Assembly (NCBI GenBank): GCA_048265185.1
Contig: JBLXBZ010000012.1
Location: forward strand, 1 to 64,000
Reading direction: 5' to 3'
Source of the DNA: JBLXBZ01 sp048265185
Lineage (GTDB): Bacteria; Pseudomonadota; Alphaproteobacteria; Rhizobiales; Stappiaceae
DNA: 64,000 bases
Part shown: positions 26,220 to 34,678 of the stretch, piece after piece
Layout of the letters: each line of letters begins with the position of its first letter
Numbering within the stretch: the first letter of the stretch is position 1
Notes under the pieces: generated by a model
Told to the model about the DNA's origin: nothing
Database searches by the model: none
Seen by the model: only the letters and a program-made list of their open reading frames with translations
Translations under genes and position numbers: made by a program

Positions 26220-26858
26220 ATGGACGTGAGTAGCAAACCAACTCAAAAGACAAGCGCCAGCGAAAATCAGCCGCGCCAGCTCACCCGTCCGAGCAGAGAA
26301 GAAGCCGAGGCGGCCGTGCGCACCCTGCTTGCGTGGATCGGCGACGATCCAGACAGAGAAGGCTTGCAAGACACGCCCAAACGCGTCGCCAAAGCCTATG
26401 GCGAGCTATTCAAAGGTTACGCTGAAAAGCCGGAAGATTATTTGCAACGCACCTTTGAGGAAGTCGGCGGCTATCAGGACATCGTGCTGATGCGCTCAAT
26501 TCCGTTCCACTCTTTTTGCGAACATCACATGCTGCCTTTCATCGGCAAAGCCCATATCGCCTATTACCCGAATGGCGGCGTTATCGGTCTGTCAAAGATC
26601 TCCCGCGTCATTGACGTTTTCGCATGCAGATTGCAAACGCAAGAGAACCTGACGGCGCAAATCGCAACGGCCCTGAACGATCATCTCGCCCCGCGCGGCC
26701 TCGCCGTAATGCTAGAGGCCGAACACCAATGCATGAGCATGCGCGGCGTGCAAAAACAGGGCGTCTCCACCATCACCACCCAATTCGCTGGAGTGTTTCG
26801 CCAAGACCCTGCGGAGCAGGTGCGTTTCATGACCCTTCTCAGAGGTGGTATTGGATAA
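26220..26858 (+). CDS. folE: GTP cyclohydrolase I
   Basis: The 212-residue enzyme converts GTP to dihydroneopterin triphosphate, the first step of folate synthesis. Zinc ligands C100 and H103 are in FHSFCEHHMLPF, and C171 is in EHQCMSMRG; QGVSTITTQFAGVF closes the active site. I chose the ATG at 26220 because the earlier in-frame ATG at 26106 adds a leader not seen in the family. Upstream there is AGGAT-cgt-ATCCT at about 26149-26161, a small dyad near the promoter. Confidence 0.93.
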   Translation: MDVSSKPTQKTSASENQPRQLTRPSREEAEAAVRTLLAWIGDDPDREGLQDTPKRVAKAYGELFKGYAEKPEDYLQRTFEEVGGYQDIVLMRSIPFHSFCEHHMLPFIGKAHIAYYPNGGVIGLSKISRVIDVFACRLQTQENLTAQIATALNDHLAPRGLAVMLEAEHQCMSMRGVQKQGVSTITTQFAGVFRQDPAEQVRFMTLLRGGIG

Positions 26859-26898
26859 CCCCATACGCCGAAGCATGTTTTTATAAGGCTTGAACATA

Positions 26899-27333
26899 AT
26901 GACTAATGCGATTTTTCCGCCGCGCGGCGCGAAGAACGAGATCGAAAACGGCGCGACGTTTCAACCCAAATTCGACTCTGACGGCTTGATCGCCTGCGTC
27001 GTCACCGACGCTGACAGCGGCGAGGTTCTCATGGTCGGTTATATGAACGACGAGGCGTTGCGCCGCACCCTTGAAAGCAGGCAGGCTTGGTACTGGAGCC
27101 GCTCCCGGCAGGAGTATTGGCGCAAAGGAGCAACGTCGGGACAGACGCAGACCGTTGTGGAAATTCTCACCGACTGCGATCAGGACGCCCTCGTAATGCG
27201 GGTCAAGGTTGGCGGCGACGGCGGCACCTGTCATGTGGGATATCGCGCCTGTTTTTATCGATCGGTAGTCATGAATAAAAACGGGGAAATTCAATTGCGC
27301 CACACAGGCGCCGAACTTTTAAACGGCCGCTAA
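26899..27333 (+). CDS. hisI: Phosphoribosyl-AMP cyclohydrolase
   Basis: The 144-residue enzyme of histidine synthesis opens the adenine ring of PR-AMP. Motifs include MVGYMNDEALRRTLESRQAW, YWSRSRQEYWRKGATSG, the DCDQDALVMRV magnesium site and the zinc cysteines in TCHVGYRACFYRS. The ATG at 26899 is preferred to an in-frame TTG nine bases upstream. It is a monofunctional HisI without the HisE part, as in many alphaproteobacteria. It follows folE after 40 bp. Confidence 0.92.
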   Translation: MTNAIFPPRGAKNEIENGATFQPKFDSDGLIACVVTDADSGEVLMVGYMNDEALRRTLESRQAWYWSRSRQEYWRKGATSGQTQTVVEILTDCDQDALVMRVKVGGDGGTCHVGYRACFYRSVVMNKNGEIQLRHTGAELLNGR

Positions 27334-27352
27334 TCGTTTAAAAATATAATGC

Positions 27353-27381
27353 GGCGGCAAGCGTCTTTATCGCTTCCCGCC
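27353..27381. terminator. Probable bidirectional terminator between hisI and the CBS gene
   Basis: GGCGGCAAGCG (27353-27363) pairs with CGCTTCCCGCC (27371-27381) with one C-C mismatch and a seven-base loop. It lies between two convergent genes. On the plus strand CCTTGTTT follows; on the minus strand ATTATATTTTT follows. Confidence 0.55.
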
Positions 27382-27393
27382 CCTTGTTTGACG

Positions 27394-27825
27394 TCAGCTC
27401 ATGGCGATATAGCTGCGCATGTCTTCCGCTTCTCGCTCAATCTGCGCAATTCGATACTTCACCACGTCCCCAATCGATATGAGGCCCGCCAGAACGCCAT
27501 TCTTCTTCACCGGAACGTGACGGAACCGGCCAGAGCTCATGCGCGCCATCACCTCATTCACATGCTCCTCCTCAGTGCATGTGACGACGGCCCGGGTCAT
27601 GAATTCGGAAACCGGACGATCCAGAACGCTCACCCCTTCACGCGCGATGGCTTTTACAATGTCACGCTCGGAAATAATCCCTTCGATCACGCCTTTCTCA
27701 GACGTGATGACGATAGCGCCAACGCCATGCGTTCCCAGCTTTTTGCAAATGTCCCCTAACGCAGCGCTCGCTCGCTCGTTAAATACGTCCCGGCCTTTGT
27801 CATTCAGTATGGAAGCCACCGTCAT
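27394..27825 (-). CDS. CBS-domain-pair protein
   Basis: 143 residues, made almost wholly of two CBS motifs: VGAIVITSEKGVIEGIISERD and FRHVPVKKNGVLAGLISIGD. Such stand-alone pairs usually bind adenosine nucleotides and sense energy state. The ATG at 27825 follows GGGAGG; an upstream in-frame start at 27891 is not needed. It is cytoplasmic; the partner protein is unknown. Confidence 0.85.
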   Translation of the reverse strand: MTVASILNDKGRDVFNERASAALGDICKKLGTHGVGAIVITSEKGVIEGIISERDIVKAIAREGVSVLDRPVSEFMTRAVVTCTEEEHVNEVMARMSSGRFRHVPVKKNGVLAGLISIGDVVKYRIAQIEREAEDMRSYIAMS

Positions 27826-27981
27826 TGCGCAATTCCTCCCGTCCAACCAATTAAACCATCGACCAGACGCAAGAGAACACGCATCTCTCAATTGGCCATG
27901 AGCGCATCATGCCAAATTTTAACGTTTCAGAAAACATACTATTTTCTCAACCCGCCTGCGGTCGGGGAAACATAAACGCGC

Positions 27982-28746
27982 TTATTCAGGCGTCCTTCTT
28001 CGAGGCACCGGGTCAAATAACGGAAACAGCAGCAAACCAACGATAAAGCCGCCAATATGAGCTTGCCATGCAATGGTCGCCCCCTCTCCTGCGATCGGCG
28101 CTGAAGACAAGCCGAAAATGAGGTTCACTCCGAACCACACCGCCAAGAATATCAAAACCTGCGGGTTACTCAACGCGCGCGCAAGCCCCACCGCGGGCAT
28201 ACGATAAGCGCGCTCATCATCTCCAAGGCGCATTGCGCCCAGAGGACCGCCCATTTCAAAAACAAAGCGAGATGCGGCCGCCATCAGAGCCGAAATGCCT
28301 GCAGAAGCGCCAATCATCGGCGCCGCTTCGCCAAAATGCGTCAATAAGTGCGCTCCGGCCCCGCCAATAGCCCCCGCCAAAAATATCAAGAAGAACCGCC
28401 CCGCTCCAAAGCGACGCGCAACGGCGCTACCAAATACGACCAACCACAGCAGGTTAAAAATTATGTGAGACCACCCTCCATGAAGAAAGGCATAAGTGAC
28501 GAACGTCCACGCATCCGCCGCCGCTCCCCCCGGAGCAACGGCTCCGGCGAGCTGAACCGCGTCATAGCGGATCGGCAAAAATGAAAATAGAAGTAAAATC
28601 TCATAATCCATCGCAGGTGAAAGCGCAAACACCCGAACCAGATGAACCCCAAGGCACGCCGCCGCCAGCAGCGCGACGCTTCCTGGAACATTCAAGGCTG
28701 GCTCAGGGTTTTCAGAAATTGGCGGGACAGTGTCAAAACCAGACAT
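27982..28746 (-). CDS. Rhomboid-family intramembrane serine protease
   Basis: The 254-residue polytopic membrane protein has HGGWSHIIFNLLW in the second helix, catalytic serine S148 in GASAGISALM, and catalytic histidine H230 in WQAHIGGFIVG. It would cut membrane-spanning substrates within the bilayer. The N-terminal 20 residues are cytoplasmic and Pro-rich. It is a single gene, 90 bases upstream of the CBS gene; substrates unknown. Confidence 0.88.
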   Translation of the reverse strand: MSGFDTVPPISENPEPALNVPGSVALLAAACLGVHLVRVFALSPAMDYEILLLFSFLPIRYDAVQLAGAVAPGGAAADAWTFVTYAFLHGGWSHIIFNLLWLVVFGSAVARRFGAGRFFLIFLAGAIGGAGAHLLTHFGEAAPMIGASAGISALMAAASRFVFEMGGPLGAMRLGDDERAYRMPAVGLARALSNPQVLIFLAVWFGVNLIFGLSSAPIAGEGATIAWQAHIGGFIVGLLLFPLFDPVPRRRTPE

Positions 28747-29099
28747 ATATAATCCTGTCTTTTCGGCAAGCAGCGCATTTCAGCAAGCGCAAGTTGATTA
28801 AATCGGTACATTCTCAGCAGTCGACAATCAAGCGTCCCCAAGCATTAACGGCAACGACATAAGCCCCGCGCATTTCCAAACGCGTTTTCAGGCGCGCATC
28901 CCGCCGCATTTGGCATAACTCCTGCTCTTAACCTCAGAACCATGACGATCAGAAAGCTGACAGTGCCGAAATGAAACAAATCAGGCAACGGCGCCAAATA
29001 ACGCTTTTAACTCAATGGATCGCGCATCCAACCCGATCTTGCGTATACAACACGGCGCAAAATCAACAACACGAATTCAAATAAGTCGGACGACGCAGA
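28747..29099. other. Intergenic region without recognised gene
   Basis: 353 bp between the divergent rhomboid and PAS-domain genes. I see no coding frame with convincing bias and no RNA gene. Promoters for both neighbours should lie here. Confidence 0.45.
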
Positions 29100-29735
29100 A
29101 TGAAGCACAACGCAACCCAAAGACTATACGAATATTGGGACAGCATACGCGGGCCGCGCCCAGCGCCGGACCGCAGCGAGATCGATCCTGCTCATTTGCG
29201 TTCAGTGCTCGGAGACACGTTCATTCTTGAAGGCGTTGACGAGACTACCTTTCGCTACAGATTAGCGGGAACGCGCCTTTGCGCCCTTCATTGCCGCGAG
29301 CTAAAGGGTAAAAACATCCTGCGCGGATGGAGCCAAAGCGACCATAACTCGCTCTCAAGCATCCTCGCCGCAGTCAGGCATGACGCCGCCGTCGCCGTTT
29401 TGGAAGTGCAAGGGTTGACCGAACATGGGCAGAGCGTCGATCTTGAGATGCTCTTGTTGCCGCTTCACATGCCCGGAGAAGGTTGCAGCCGAATTCTTGG
29501 AATTTGCGCACCGATGCAAACCCCTTACTGGATGGGCATGCATCCGATCCTGGAACAATCAATAGGCGGCCTGCGTCTCATCTGGCCTAACAAAGAGCCT
29601 CGTCTGGCGAGTAGCCCATCCCCGACAGCGCTATCTACCGTTCCCCAAAGCACGCCCCCGAATTTTCCTGCGCATTTAGCTCAGCCAAGACGGCGCGTGC
29701 AACATCTAACCGTTATACAAGGCGGGAAACATTAG
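29100..29735 (+). CDS. PAS_5-type PAS domain protein
   Basis: 211 residues. The N-terminal two-thirds match the alphaproteobacterial PAS_5 family: RLYEYWDSIRGPRPAP, then HLRSVLGDTFILE, then FRYRLAGTRLCALHCRELKG. The C-terminal 50 residues are Pro/Ser-rich and probably disordered. No output domain is fused, so it may act by protein contact. It precedes a PilZ protein in the same direction, which suggests a shared signalling role, but the ligand is unknown. Confidence 0.75.
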   Translation: MKHNATQRLYEYWDSIRGPRPAPDRSEIDPAHLRSVLGDTFILEGVDETTFRYRLAGTRLCALHCRELKGKNILRGWSQSDHNSLSSILAAVRHDAAVAVLEVQGLTEHGQSVDLEMLLLPLHMPGEGCSRILGICAPMQTPYWMGMHPILEQSIGGLRLIWPNKEPRLASSPSPTALSTVPQSTPPNFPAHLAQPRRRVQHLTVIQGGKH

Positions 29736-29850
29736 AGCCACTTGCCCATATGGATGCGGTCTTTATCATGATATGTTAACCAAAAACACATATGCCATCG
29801 ACAACCAACGAGCGAAAATTTCTTCGCGACTTACCTAGGATCCACATGTC

Positions 29851-30471
29851 ATGACGCGCGCCACTGCTGGAGAACCACTGTCGATCCTCGCTGCAGGGCA
29901 GGTTGACCGTCGGAAGCATAGCCGCGTCAAGATCAATGTTCTTGGGCGCTATATGCTGGAAGACCGACAAGAATACCCCTGCCATGTCATCAATATGTCT
30001 CCAGGAGGGGCCGCTTTCATCACTCCAAACATTGGCAGGATAGGCGAAAGAGTCATTGCATATCTTGATCACATAGGAAGAGTCGAAGGCGTTATTATTC
30101 GTGAAATCGACGGTGGATTCGCAATGAATTTGCGCGCAAGCGCAAGAAAACGAGACAAACTCGCATCCATCCTGACCTGGCTTGCAAACCGCGACCACCT
30201 CAATTTGCCGGAAGATCGTCGCCATGACCGTTTCGTGCCAAAGAACCCGTTCACAAACATTGTGCTTGACGATGGACGCGAATATCGCTGCCTCCTGCTT
30301 GACGTCTCCCTCTCCGGCGCGGCTTTGAAGACAGACGTCAGACCCGCTATTGGAACAGCAATCGGCCTTGGTAAAATGCGGGCACGGGTCGTCCGTCATA
30401 CGGAAGACGGCGTTGCGGTTGAATTCGCCGCAATTCAGAACAGAAACCTCCTGGAACAACATATTTCTTGA
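29851..30471 (+). CDS. Tandem PilZ-domain protein (c-di-GMP receptor)
   Basis: This 206-residue protein has two PilZ domains in series. The first has RRKHSR and NMSPGGAAF; the second has RRHDRF and DVSLSGAAL. Both keep the R-x3-R and D/N-x-S-x2-G signatures needed for c-di-GMP binding. No other domain is present, so it is likely a cytoplasmic receptor that acts on another protein. It lies 115 bp after the PAS gene. Two GGDEF-EAL enzymes are encoded about 16 kb away. Confidence 0.85.
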   Translation: MTRATAGEPLSILAAGQVDRRKHSRVKINVLGRYMLEDRQEYPCHVINMSPGGAAFITPNIGRIGERVIAYLDHIGRVEGVIIREIDGGFAMNLRASARKRDKLASILTWLANRDHLNLPEDRRHDRFVPKNPFTNIVLDDGREYRCLLLDVSLSGAALKTDVRPAIGTAIGLGKMRARVVRHTEDGVAVEFAAIQNRNLLEQHIS

Positions 30472-30985
30472 GCGCGCCCTCGCATTCAGCCTTTGCTTTC
30501 ATGGAACTCCAGGCGCCGCCAAAGCGCGTGAAACACTGTGAAGGTCGTCTCCTTCGCAAACGGCTAATTCCATTCGCGCGCACGCGTCCATCGCGCGCAC
30601 GCTTCCATGAACAGCTCCAAACGAGAACCCGCAACGATAATTTTTTCAAAAATTTTTCAAAAAATATTTTCATTCAAACGATCGCCACAGCTTATTGACG
30701 ACAATCACCGTTCTTTAAAGGCGGCGCAGGCGCTGTAAGTCCCCCTCATTTTAACCATGAACTCTCGTCTCCTTTCTCCATTCCCAAACTCCACAGCGCA
30801 ATTTAGCTAGGGTTGCGACTAGCGAGCCGCTTTTTTCAGTCTCCACCTCTTTTACAATTTATCTAAAATTTGATTCAAATAAAGATAAAACTATGTATTT
30901 ATTTGATTTAAATTCAGAAACGCAAGTTAGATCAGAATAAAAAAACATCATTCATTGTGAAATCAACCTTGAGGAGGGTTTCACG
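30472..30985. other. Long intergenic region with tandem repeat and AT-rich dyad
   Basis: 514 bp without a convincing gene. It holds a 17-bp unit repeated twice in tandem at 30575-30608 (16 of 17 bases equal), an A/T-rich run at about 30640-30670, and a dyad with 9-bp arms at 30875-30883 and 30898-30906 (TCAAATAAA and complement). GAGGAGG at 30971 is the ribosome site of the next gene. Confidence 0.5.
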
Positions 30986-31603
30986 ATGGCAACAAAAAAA
31001 TCACTTACCGCAATTTCTATGCTTTTAATTACATCAATACTTTCGCTACCAACATCTTCCCATGCAGAAGTTGGTCGTTTCATGAAAGTTTCAGGAACAT
31101 CAACCGCGCCCACCGGACACGTGGAATTTTGCAAAGAAAATCCATCCGTCTGTACATTAAACGGCGAAAGCCCAGTTGTTGTAAAACTGGACGAGACCCG
31201 CTGGAATGAACTGATTGAGCTGAACAGCGCAGTGAACGCACGCATCAAACCTATCACCGACCGCGAACAATTCGGCGTTGAAGAATATTGGACGTATCCG
31301 ACAAATGGCGCAGGCGACTGCGAAGAATACGTGCTGGAGAAGCAGCGCCAATTGCTCGCCCGCGGCTGGCCGCAAAGCGCGGTCTTGATCACAGTGGTCA
31401 AAGATCAACAAAACGCAGGACACGCCGTTCTCGTGGTGCGGACCGATAAAGGCGACGTAATTCTGGACAATCAGATTGAAGCCGTCATGCCCTGGTATTC
31501 AACGCCCTATCGTTTCGTAAAACGTCAATCGACTAAAAATCCCAAAAAATGGGCGAAAATCTCCGACTTCCGCGTCGGCGCCGTCGCCAGCATTCAGAAT
31601 TAA
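30986..31603 (+). CDS. Bacterial transglutaminase-like cysteine peptidase (BTLCP/LapG-like)
   Basis: The 205-residue secreted protein has a signal peptide to about residue 27 (SSHA). Its catalytic triad is C112 in GAGDCEEYVLEKQR, H146 in AGHAVLVV and D161 in ILDNQ. This family includes LapG, which cuts surface adhesins under c-di-GMP control. No LapD-type receptor or large adhesin is in the window, so the substrate is unknown. The ATG follows GAGGAGGG. Confidence 0.82.
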   Translation: MATKKSLTAISMLLITSILSLPTSSHAEVGRFMKVSGTSTAPTGHVEFCKENPSVCTLNGESPVVVKLDETRWNELIELNSAVNARIKPITDREQFGVEEYWTYPTNGAGDCEEYVLEKQRQLLARGWPQSAVLITVVKDQQNAGHAVLVVRTDKGDVILDNQIEAVMPWYSTPYRFVKRQSTKNPKKWAKISDFRVGAVASIQN

Positions 31604-31682
31604 TCCTGCACACGACCAGCGCCCTCCTCAGCGCCGCCATCGTCAAAACTGAAATGCAAGGCCGGTAACACGACGCCCTTCC

Positions 31683-32210
31683 TCAAACTGGCGCCAGTTC
31701 TTTGGCGAACCTGCGCCAGTTGCGCACGTAACCCGCCGCAGAAGCGGTTAACTTCTCTGCGTCCGACGGCCCCAGCGTCCGAATAACTTTCCCCGGCACG
31801 CCAACAACTAACGAATTATCAGGAATCTCTTTCCCTTCCCCGATCAAGGCGTTGGCGCCAATAATGCAATTTTTGCCGATACGCGCTCCGTTCAAAATCG
31901 TCGCCCCCATGCCGATCAAGCTATTGTCGCCAATGACGCAACCATGAAGAATAGCCCTATGACCAATGGTGCAATCCGCCCCTATCACCAGCGGAAACCC
32001 CATATCCGTATGCAGCACGCATAAATCCTGCACATTGGAGCGAACGCCAACGGTGATCCTCTCGTTATCTCCACGCAAGACCGCTGCAAACCAGACGCTT
32101 GCGTCCTCTTCAAGCAAAATATCGCCAATGAGGCTGGCGGTGGGCGCAACCCAATAGTTCTCCTTTGGCGGAAACTGTGGTTGACGATCAGTAAGTGAGA
32201 ATACGGGCAC
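31683..32210 (-). CDS. Gamma-class carbonic anhydrase-like protein
   Basis: About 175 residues forming a left-handed beta helix of hexapeptide repeats (ATILNGARIGKNCIIGANAL). The three zinc histidines are seen in CVLHTDMG, TIGHRAILHG. I favour the GTG at 32210, five bases after GGAGG; a TTG at 32222 would add four residues. It may hydrate CO2 or serve as a structural protein related to complex I gamma-CAs. Confidence 0.85.
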   Translation of the reverse strand: MPVFSLTDRQPQFPPKENYWVAPTASLIGDILLEEDASVWFAAVLRGDNERITVGVRSNVQDLCVLHTDMGFPLVIGADCTIGHRAILHGCVIGDNSLIGMGATILNGARIGKNCIIGANALIGEGKEIPDNSLVVGVPGKVIRTLGPSDAEKLTASAAGYVRNWRRFAKELAPV

Positions 32211-32222
32211 GGCCACCTCCAA

Positions 32223-32562
32223 AAAAATAGAGTTAATGCGATATTAAGAACTCTATAACCAGCGCATATCCCAAGCGCCAGCAATTCATTCGTGACCGGC
32301 CTTAACCGCCCGCGCTCCGATCCAGAAAGACGGCGGATGGGCTCCCAAACAAATGGTTAACCCCTTATTAACCATTAAAGAGGAAAATTAACTTAATATT
32401 CATCAAGAACCGTCGCACCGCGGCCGCTTTTTTCTAAGTCGTTAACTGCGCAGGTATGCACCATGTCGTCATTCCAGAGGCGCCAAACATGAAAAACGCG
32501 TCTCAAGCAGGAATCGTCGCCAAGCTCCGTCATCCACACACCGAAATGACGCAGGATCGGCA
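32223..32562. other. Intergenic region without recognised gene
   Basis: 340 bp between two divergent genes. It contains AT-rich runs with repeated TTAAC/GTTAA words around 32355-32395, which may hold a promoter. No coding frame or RNA gene is recognised. Confidence 0.45.
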
Positions 32563-33318
32563 ATGTCGTTAGCGCCTCTGGCCTCTCCCCGACCAACCGG
32601 GATGAAGACGGTTCATTTTACTGGCCTCATTCTCGCGCTTGCGATGTTAGGGTCGGCTATGATGATGAAAACTGTGGGAGAATGGGTCACTTTCACGCGT
32701 AACGACATTAGCTGGAGCGAGGAACGCACGCTCGTAAATTTGCGAATTGGAAACACTCCAATACATGCGCCGGCGAATATGGTGCGCTACAACAGCCAAC
32801 GCGTTGACGGACGACGGTTGGAAAAACTGGACCTCGCCGTTCTCGCCCCCGACATGCGCGGCTATGACGCAAGCGTCGCCGAAGCCTTCGCGGACACCAG
32901 TAGAAAGTCGCCATTAATCCTGATCACCATCGAAGCGAACAGCACCAGCCTTCCAACGCAAGAGCGTATGCGCAAAGTCTATCCGGCGCTGGCCACGGGC
33001 GAACCAATTCCCGGCCCTGCGGATCTTATGCTTCTACCTATTTCTTCAAAGAAAATACGCGGCGTTGGCGAAGCTGCGGCCACGGAGCCATCTGGAGGTT
33101 CGGATTTCGTCGTTTACAGCAATGACGCGACCGAAGGCTTCGCAAGCCGGTGTTTCGTGCCGACGGATCGCTCAGTCGCCGCCTTATGTCATCGTGAAAT
33201 CAGGATTAGTTCGGAACTCATCCTCACTTATCGCTTCCGTCAAGGACAGTTGCGTTCATGGCGTCAAATGGACGCCAAAATCCAAACCCTCGCTAAACGT
33301 CTGATAAACCCGGCGTAG
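32563..33318 (+). CDS. Membrane-anchored protein of unknown function
   Basis: 251 residues. One N-terminal hydrophobic segment (about residues 17-36, FTGLILALAMLGSAMM) would anchor or export it; the rest is soluble and likely periplasmic. I do not recognise a catalytic motif. The start at 32563 has AGGATCGG upstream; an in-frame ATG at 32602 would shorten the cytoplasmic end. It stands alone between the carbonic anhydrase-like gene and DUF3126. Confidence 0.6.
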   Translation: MSLAPLASPRPTGMKTVHFTGLILALAMLGSAMMMKTVGEWVTFTRNDISWSEERTLVNLRIGNTPIHAPANMVRYNSQRVDGRRLEKLDLAVLAPDMRGYDASVAEAFADTSRKSPLILITIEANSTSLPTQERMRKVYPALATGEPIPGPADLMLLPISSKKIRGVGEAAATEPSGGSDFVVYSNDATEGFASRCFVPTDRSVAALCHREIRISSELILTYRFRQGQLRSWRQMDAKIQTLAKRLINPA

Positions 33319-33400
33319 AGTTAGAAATGGTCGGCGAGCAACCGTAAAAAGGCTTCCGAACATGCGCATGCGCTAAAACAGGCGCATGTCGGAAACACCA

Positions 33401-33616
33401 TCAATTATCCAGATCATATTCCAAAATCGCCATCTGGAAGTTCCAGCTCAAATCATCGTCGTCTTCATCATCGCGGAAAATCACGCCAATGAACTCGTCG
33501 CCAATATAAACTTCAGCGGAATCATCCTTGATAGGCCGCGTTCTCACGCTCAAGGCGTCCAGTTTAAAAACTTTTCTAAGATACGCTTCAAGCTTCGCGA
33601 TTTCTTCTTTTTTCAA
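33401..33616 (-). CDS. DUF3126 family protein
   Basis: A 71-residue acidic protein that fits the alphaproteobacterial DUF3126 family: an N-terminal helix with LRKVFKLDALSVRTRP, then VYIGDEFIGVIFRDDEDDDD. It starts at a TTG with AAGGAG seven bases before it. It lies downstream of cysE in the same direction, its usual neighbour. Function unknown. Confidence 0.82.
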   Translation of the reverse strand: MKKEEIAKLEAYLRKVFKLDALSVRTRPIKDDSAEVYIGDEFIGVIFRDDEDDDDLSWNFQMAILEYDLDN

Positions 33617-33756
33617 GGCCGTCTCCTTTCAGGCGTCACATCAGCTCGTGAGCGAAGCGATTTAACACCGCGCCGCGTCAGTCAGGATCCGGGCGAACCT
33701 ACACGATACAAGCGTCCTGCCAACCGCCTCACCCCGATTTCCCCAGCCTCATGCCT

Positions 33757-34584
33757 TCATTTTTCTTCGCCGTCCAAAAGCTGGTTCATATTCCGCGCAG
33801 GTTCGGCGCATCCCGCACGACCAACTATCTTCGCCGGAACGCCCGCAACGGTCGTATTCGCCGGAACCGGATCAAGAACCACAGATCCCGCCGCAACGCG
33901 CGAGCAACGTCCGATCTCAATATTGCCCAGCACCTTAGCTCCAGCGCCCACCATCACGCCGCAGCGAATTTTGGGATGACGATCATCCGTTTCCTTCCCC
34001 GTGCCGCCCAGGGTCACGCCTTGTAGAATGGACACATTGTCCTCAATAACCGCGGTGCCGCCAATGACCACCCCGGTGGCGTGGTCAATAAAGATGCCGC
34101 GGCCCATGGGAACGGCGGGATGAATATCGACCTGAAAAACCTCCGACGACCGGCTTTGCAAATAAAGGGCAAAGTCCTTGCGCCCGCGCCTCCACAGCCA
34201 ATGCGCCAAACGGTGGGTCTGCAAAGCGTGAAAGCCTTTGAAATAGAGCACTGGCTCCAGCAACCGACTGCAAGCAGGGTCCCGATCCTTCACCGCGACG
34301 ATATCCACACGGAAAATCTCCGCCAGCTCCGGCTCGTCCAACAAAGCTTCTTGATATGTTTGCCGGATTAATGACGGGGAAACCACGACGTGACCAAGCC
34401 GATCCGCCAAACGATGAATCACCATCGCCTCGACAGTGTCGTGATTCAACAAAGTCTCATAAACGAAGGAAGAAAGGGCCGGCTCATCCGCGACCATAGC
34501 GTCCGCTTCCTTATGCAGCTGATCCCACACAGGATCATGACGCTTGATAAAAGCCGACTCGGACACGCCCGACGATTGTTTCAT
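33757..34584 (-). CDS. cysE: Serine O-acetyltransferase
   Basis: 275 residues. A helical N-terminal half precedes a left-handed beta helix with VDIHPAVPMGRGIFIDHATG and ILQGVTLGGTGK, which hold the catalytic His/Asp and acetyl-CoA site. It makes O-acetylserine, the carbon precursor of cysteine. The ATG follows GGAGAAGAG. The C-terminal tail past VPAKIVG is short and lacks a terminal isoleucine typical of cysteine-synthase binding. Confidence 0.92.
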   Translation of the reverse strand: MKQSSGVSESAFIKRHDPVWDQLHKEADAMVADEPALSSFVYETLLNHDTVEAMVIHRLADRLGHVVVSPSLIRQTYQEALLDEPELAEIFRVDIVAVKDRDPACSRLLEPVLYFKGFHALQTHRLAHWLWRRGRKDFALYLQSRSSEVFQVDIHPAVPMGRGIFIDHATGVVIGGTAVIEDNVSILQGVTLGGTGKETDDRHPKIRCGVMVGAGAKVLGNIEIGRCSRVAAGSVVLDPVPANTTVAGVPAKIVGRAGCAEPARNMNQLLDGEEK

Positions 34585-34678
34585 GGCTCTTCTCCTGCTC
34601 AGGCTGAAATATTCACGCCTGAATTCAAGCTCCTTTTAACACAGGAACTCACCTAACCAAACAGGCGCCGACGTTTCG

